From an uncultured archaeon (GTDB taxonomy: Archaea; Thermoproteota; CALKCG01; B24): DNA of 7,576 nucleotides. Under the pieces are notes generated by a model. The model saw nothing but the letters and a program-made list of their open reading frames with translations. It made no database searches and had not been told where the DNA came from. The stretch is from NCBI GenBank assembly GCA_938082915.1, contig CALKCG010000195.1, forward strand, positions 1 to 7,576. The letters run 5' to 3'. Positions 5,992 to 7,576 of the stretch are shown piece by piece (the stretch's first letter is position 1; the number at the start of each line of letters is the position of its first letter). The position numbers and the translations under genes are program-made.

Positions 5992-7191
5992 TCACCTCTT
6001 CAACCTCTTTAACTCTTCTAAACTGCCAATCCAAACCTTCTCCTTCTCGCTATCCAATATGGCTACTCTAGAAGTACAACTTAAACACGGGTCTATTGAA
6101 GCAAATATCACGGGTACATCGGCTATGTTGACCACATAATTCCCCTTAGACGTGAGCATTTCGCAGAGTGCAGGTAGGTTTTCAAACGTAGGTGTTCTAA
6201 CCTTATACCTTTCAGGTTTTTCGCTTCCATTAGACCTTACGTAATGTACAAGCTCTCCCCTAGGTGCCTCCACTCTACTGAGGTGTTCGCCAACTGGTGG
6301 GTTCAATCTAAGCTTAACTCTAACCGGTCCACTGGGCATGTGTTTGATGCAGTACCTAACCATGTTTATTGACTCTAGTATTTCATCTATCCTAACTAAA
6401 ATCCTGCCGAAGCTATCGTTGGTATCGTAAGTAATTACGTTGAATGGGATTTCATCGTGAACGGCGTATGGATCATCTGCTCTAACGTCGTATTTCACAT
6501 TGGACGCCCTTAAAGTCGGTCCAACTGCACATAGCCTTACCGCTTCATCGGGTTTAAGTATTCCCACTCCTACACATCTTGCAGCTATCGTTGGATCTGT
6601 TTCACAGACCTTCTTATAGTAGTTAGTCCTCCCCTCTATATAGTCCATAGCCTTTAAACATTTATCGTAAGTCTTAGGTTTGATGTCTCTTCGAACGCCT
6701 CCGATGGTGTTTATGGCAGATGTAACCCTGTTACCGGTTATCTCCTCTATCAAATCCATAACAATCTCTCGGTCTCTCCACACATACATAAACAATGTAT
6801 CAAACCCTATTTCATGAGCTGCAACGCCGAGCCATAGAAGATGGCTATGAATTCTAGCAAGTTCTTCAACTAAAACCCTTATATACAATGCTCTACTCGG
6901 TACTTCAACGTCGTAAAGCCCTTCAACATTCTGACAATAACATAACGTATGTGCTACATTGCATATGCCGCATATTCTCTCAGCCAAGTATATGTTCTGT
7001 ATATAGTTTCTCTCCTGCATGGCTCTTTCAATACCTCTATGTGTGTACGATACGTCTACGTCTGCTGCGACAACGTGTTCCCCCTCCACTATGAGTTTTA
7101 AGAACAACGGTTCTTTTAGGGCGGGGTGTTGCGGTCCTATAGGTACGTCGAAAAATCTCTCGTAAGAGGAATTAACGCTCACTTCCACCAC
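5992..7191 (-). CDS. Group 4 [NiFe]-hydrogenase large (catalytic) subunit, EchE-like
   Basis: Holds the NiFe active site of a membrane-bound, ferredoxin-linked hydrogenase. The 399 residues include the N-terminal IGPQHPALKEP (about 18-28), VSYTHRGIERAMQERNY (48-63), the first nickel motif RICGICNVAH (72-81; C74, C77) and the second, DPCLSCTSR (367-375; C369, C372). All four cysteines are present, so it is a hydrogenase and not the Complex I subunit NuoD/FpoD, which has lost them. After R375 a 24-residue tail remains; group 4 precursors are cut after this Arg/His position, and a HycI-type protease is encoded in the same run. The start is one of several GTG codons: 7191 as given, or 7182, which has GAGGTG 6 bases upstream. 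The 5' end overlaps the NuoC-like gene. Subgroup cannot be fixed by eye; Ech-like gene order is the best guide. Confidence 0.95.
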   Translation of the reverse strand: MVEVSVNSSYERFFDVPIGPQHPALKEPLFLKLIVEGEHVVAADVDVSYTHRGIERAMQERNYIQNIYLAERICGICNVAHTLCYCQNVEGLYDVEVPSRALYIRVLVEELARIHSHLLWLGVAAHEIGFDTLFMYVWRDREIVMDLIEEITGNRVTSAINTIGGVRRDIKPKTYDKCLKAMDYIEGRTNYYKKVCETDPTIAARCVGVGILKPDEAVRLCAVGPTLRASNVKYDVRADDPYAVHDEIPFNVITYDTNDSFGRILVRIDEILESINMVRYCIKHMPSGPVRVKLRLNPPVGEHLSRVEAPRGELVHYVRSNGSEKPERYKVRTPTFENLPALCEMLTSKGNYVVNIADVPVIFASIDPCLSCTSRVAILDSEKEKVWIGSLEELKRLKR

Positions 7192-7576
7192 CTCTAATGG
7201 TTTTAGGAGGTGTAAGTTGACTCTCTTTTCTAAGTGGGTAAACTCCCTTAGGCCAGTCTTCGGGTAGGAGAATACGTTTTAAGTTTAGATTGCCTTTAAA
7301 TTCAACACCCAACATGTCGTGTACCTCTCTTTCATGGAAAGATGCCCCAGGTATCACATCAATTATGCTATCTATTACTGGTTTATCCTTAGGTACCCGT
7401 GTTCTAACGCTTACAGTCAATTCTCTACCAAGATGAGGCATAACCTCTATCTCTTTACCAAAATCTGTGGAAGTTATGGTTTGAATATGTACCAAGCCCA
7501 ACTTTTCAGCTAGAAACTTGACGACTTCCTTATAGTGCTCTAGAGGAGTATAGAAGTATACCCTACGTGGAGTTAT
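7172..7576 (-). CDS. Hydrogenase 30 kDa subunit, NuoC/EchD-like (partial, 5' end beyond window)
   Basis: The frame is open to the window edge at 7576, so the N-terminus is missing; 134 residues are seen and the gene begins outside. The visible part starts ITPRRVYFYTPLEHYKEVV and contains the family signature GASFHEREVHDMLGVEFKG, followed by LKRILLPEDW and YPLRKE, as in the Complex I 30 kDa/NuoC family and EchD. This subunit has no cofactor and bridges the small and large subunits. A TTG at 7501 inside the frame is not the real start, because homology continues upstream of it. The C-terminus is short and overlaps the large-subunit start by 11-20 bases, which suggests coupled translation. The order NuoC-like, large subunit, ferredoxin matches echD-echE-echF; the membrane and small subunits should lie to the right of the window. 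Confidence 0.9.
   Translation of the reverse strand: MTPRRVYFYTPLEHYKEVVKFLAEKLGLVHIQTITSTDFGKEIEVMPHLGRELTVSVRTRVPKDKPVIDSIIDVIPGASFHEREVHDMLGVEFKGNLNLKRILLPEDWPKGVYPLRKESQLTPPKTIRGGGSER

Noticed and set aside
5992..7191. Complex I/Fpo-type D subunit
   Set aside because: Both nickel-binding CxxC pairs are intact and a cleavable tail is present, which Complex I-type subunits lack.

Overview
This window looks archaeal. It carries cofC and cofD for coenzyme F420, a tRNA gene without an encoded CCA end, TATA/BRE-like promoters, and wrecks of two genes from archaeal methanopterin-linked families. An Ech-like group 4 [NiFe]-hydrogenase, F420 genes and methanopterin genes together suggest an anaerobe with C1 or hydrogen metabolism, perhaps of the TACK group. 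The lineage is inference; there is no rRNA or other firm marker here.

Layout. (1) Positions 32-2299, minus strand: a tight three-gene F420 unit read as nitroreductase-family protein, then cofD, then cofC. The nitroreductase resembles the C-terminal domain of bacterial FbiB, and its stop overlaps the cofD start. (2) Positions 2370-2640: a tRNA-Cys(GCA) on the plus strand with its own promoter, then a second plus-strand promoter with a leader that holds a strong hairpin and box C/box D-like motifs. (3) Positions 2638-5077: a decayed block. It holds an MBL-fold remnant (plus strand) and two minus-strand pseudogenes: a dihydropteroate synthase-related protein and an iron-sulfur flavoprotein of the archaeoflavoprotein/DmrB type. 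Each is easy to recognise at protein level but carries several frameshifts, stops or deletions. (4) Positions 5111-7576, minus strand: an intact hydrogenase run read as 30 kDa (NuoC/EchD-like) subunit, cut by the window edge, then NiFe large subunit, 2x[4Fe-4S] ferredoxin subunit, and HycI-type maturation protease.

How they fit. The large subunit keeps both CxxC nickel-binding pairs and a 24-residue tail after the second pair, which matches a maturation protease two genes downstream. The decayed flavoprotein and DHPS-related genes follow the protease on the same strand, 2 bases apart, so they probably once formed the tail of the hydrogenase operon or a linked methanopterin unit. The F420 unit suggests the organism still makes F420, possibly by a route that needs an FMN-dependent reduction.

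I found no clearly new defence, mobile or RNA-guided system. The most notable signals are the clustered decay of methanopterin-family genes between intact neighbours, the stand-alone FbiB-like reductase in an archaeal F420 unit, and the structured leader at 2573-2620. There are no CRISPR arrays, insertion sequences or rRNA genes. Positions 1-31 hold nothing I can assign.
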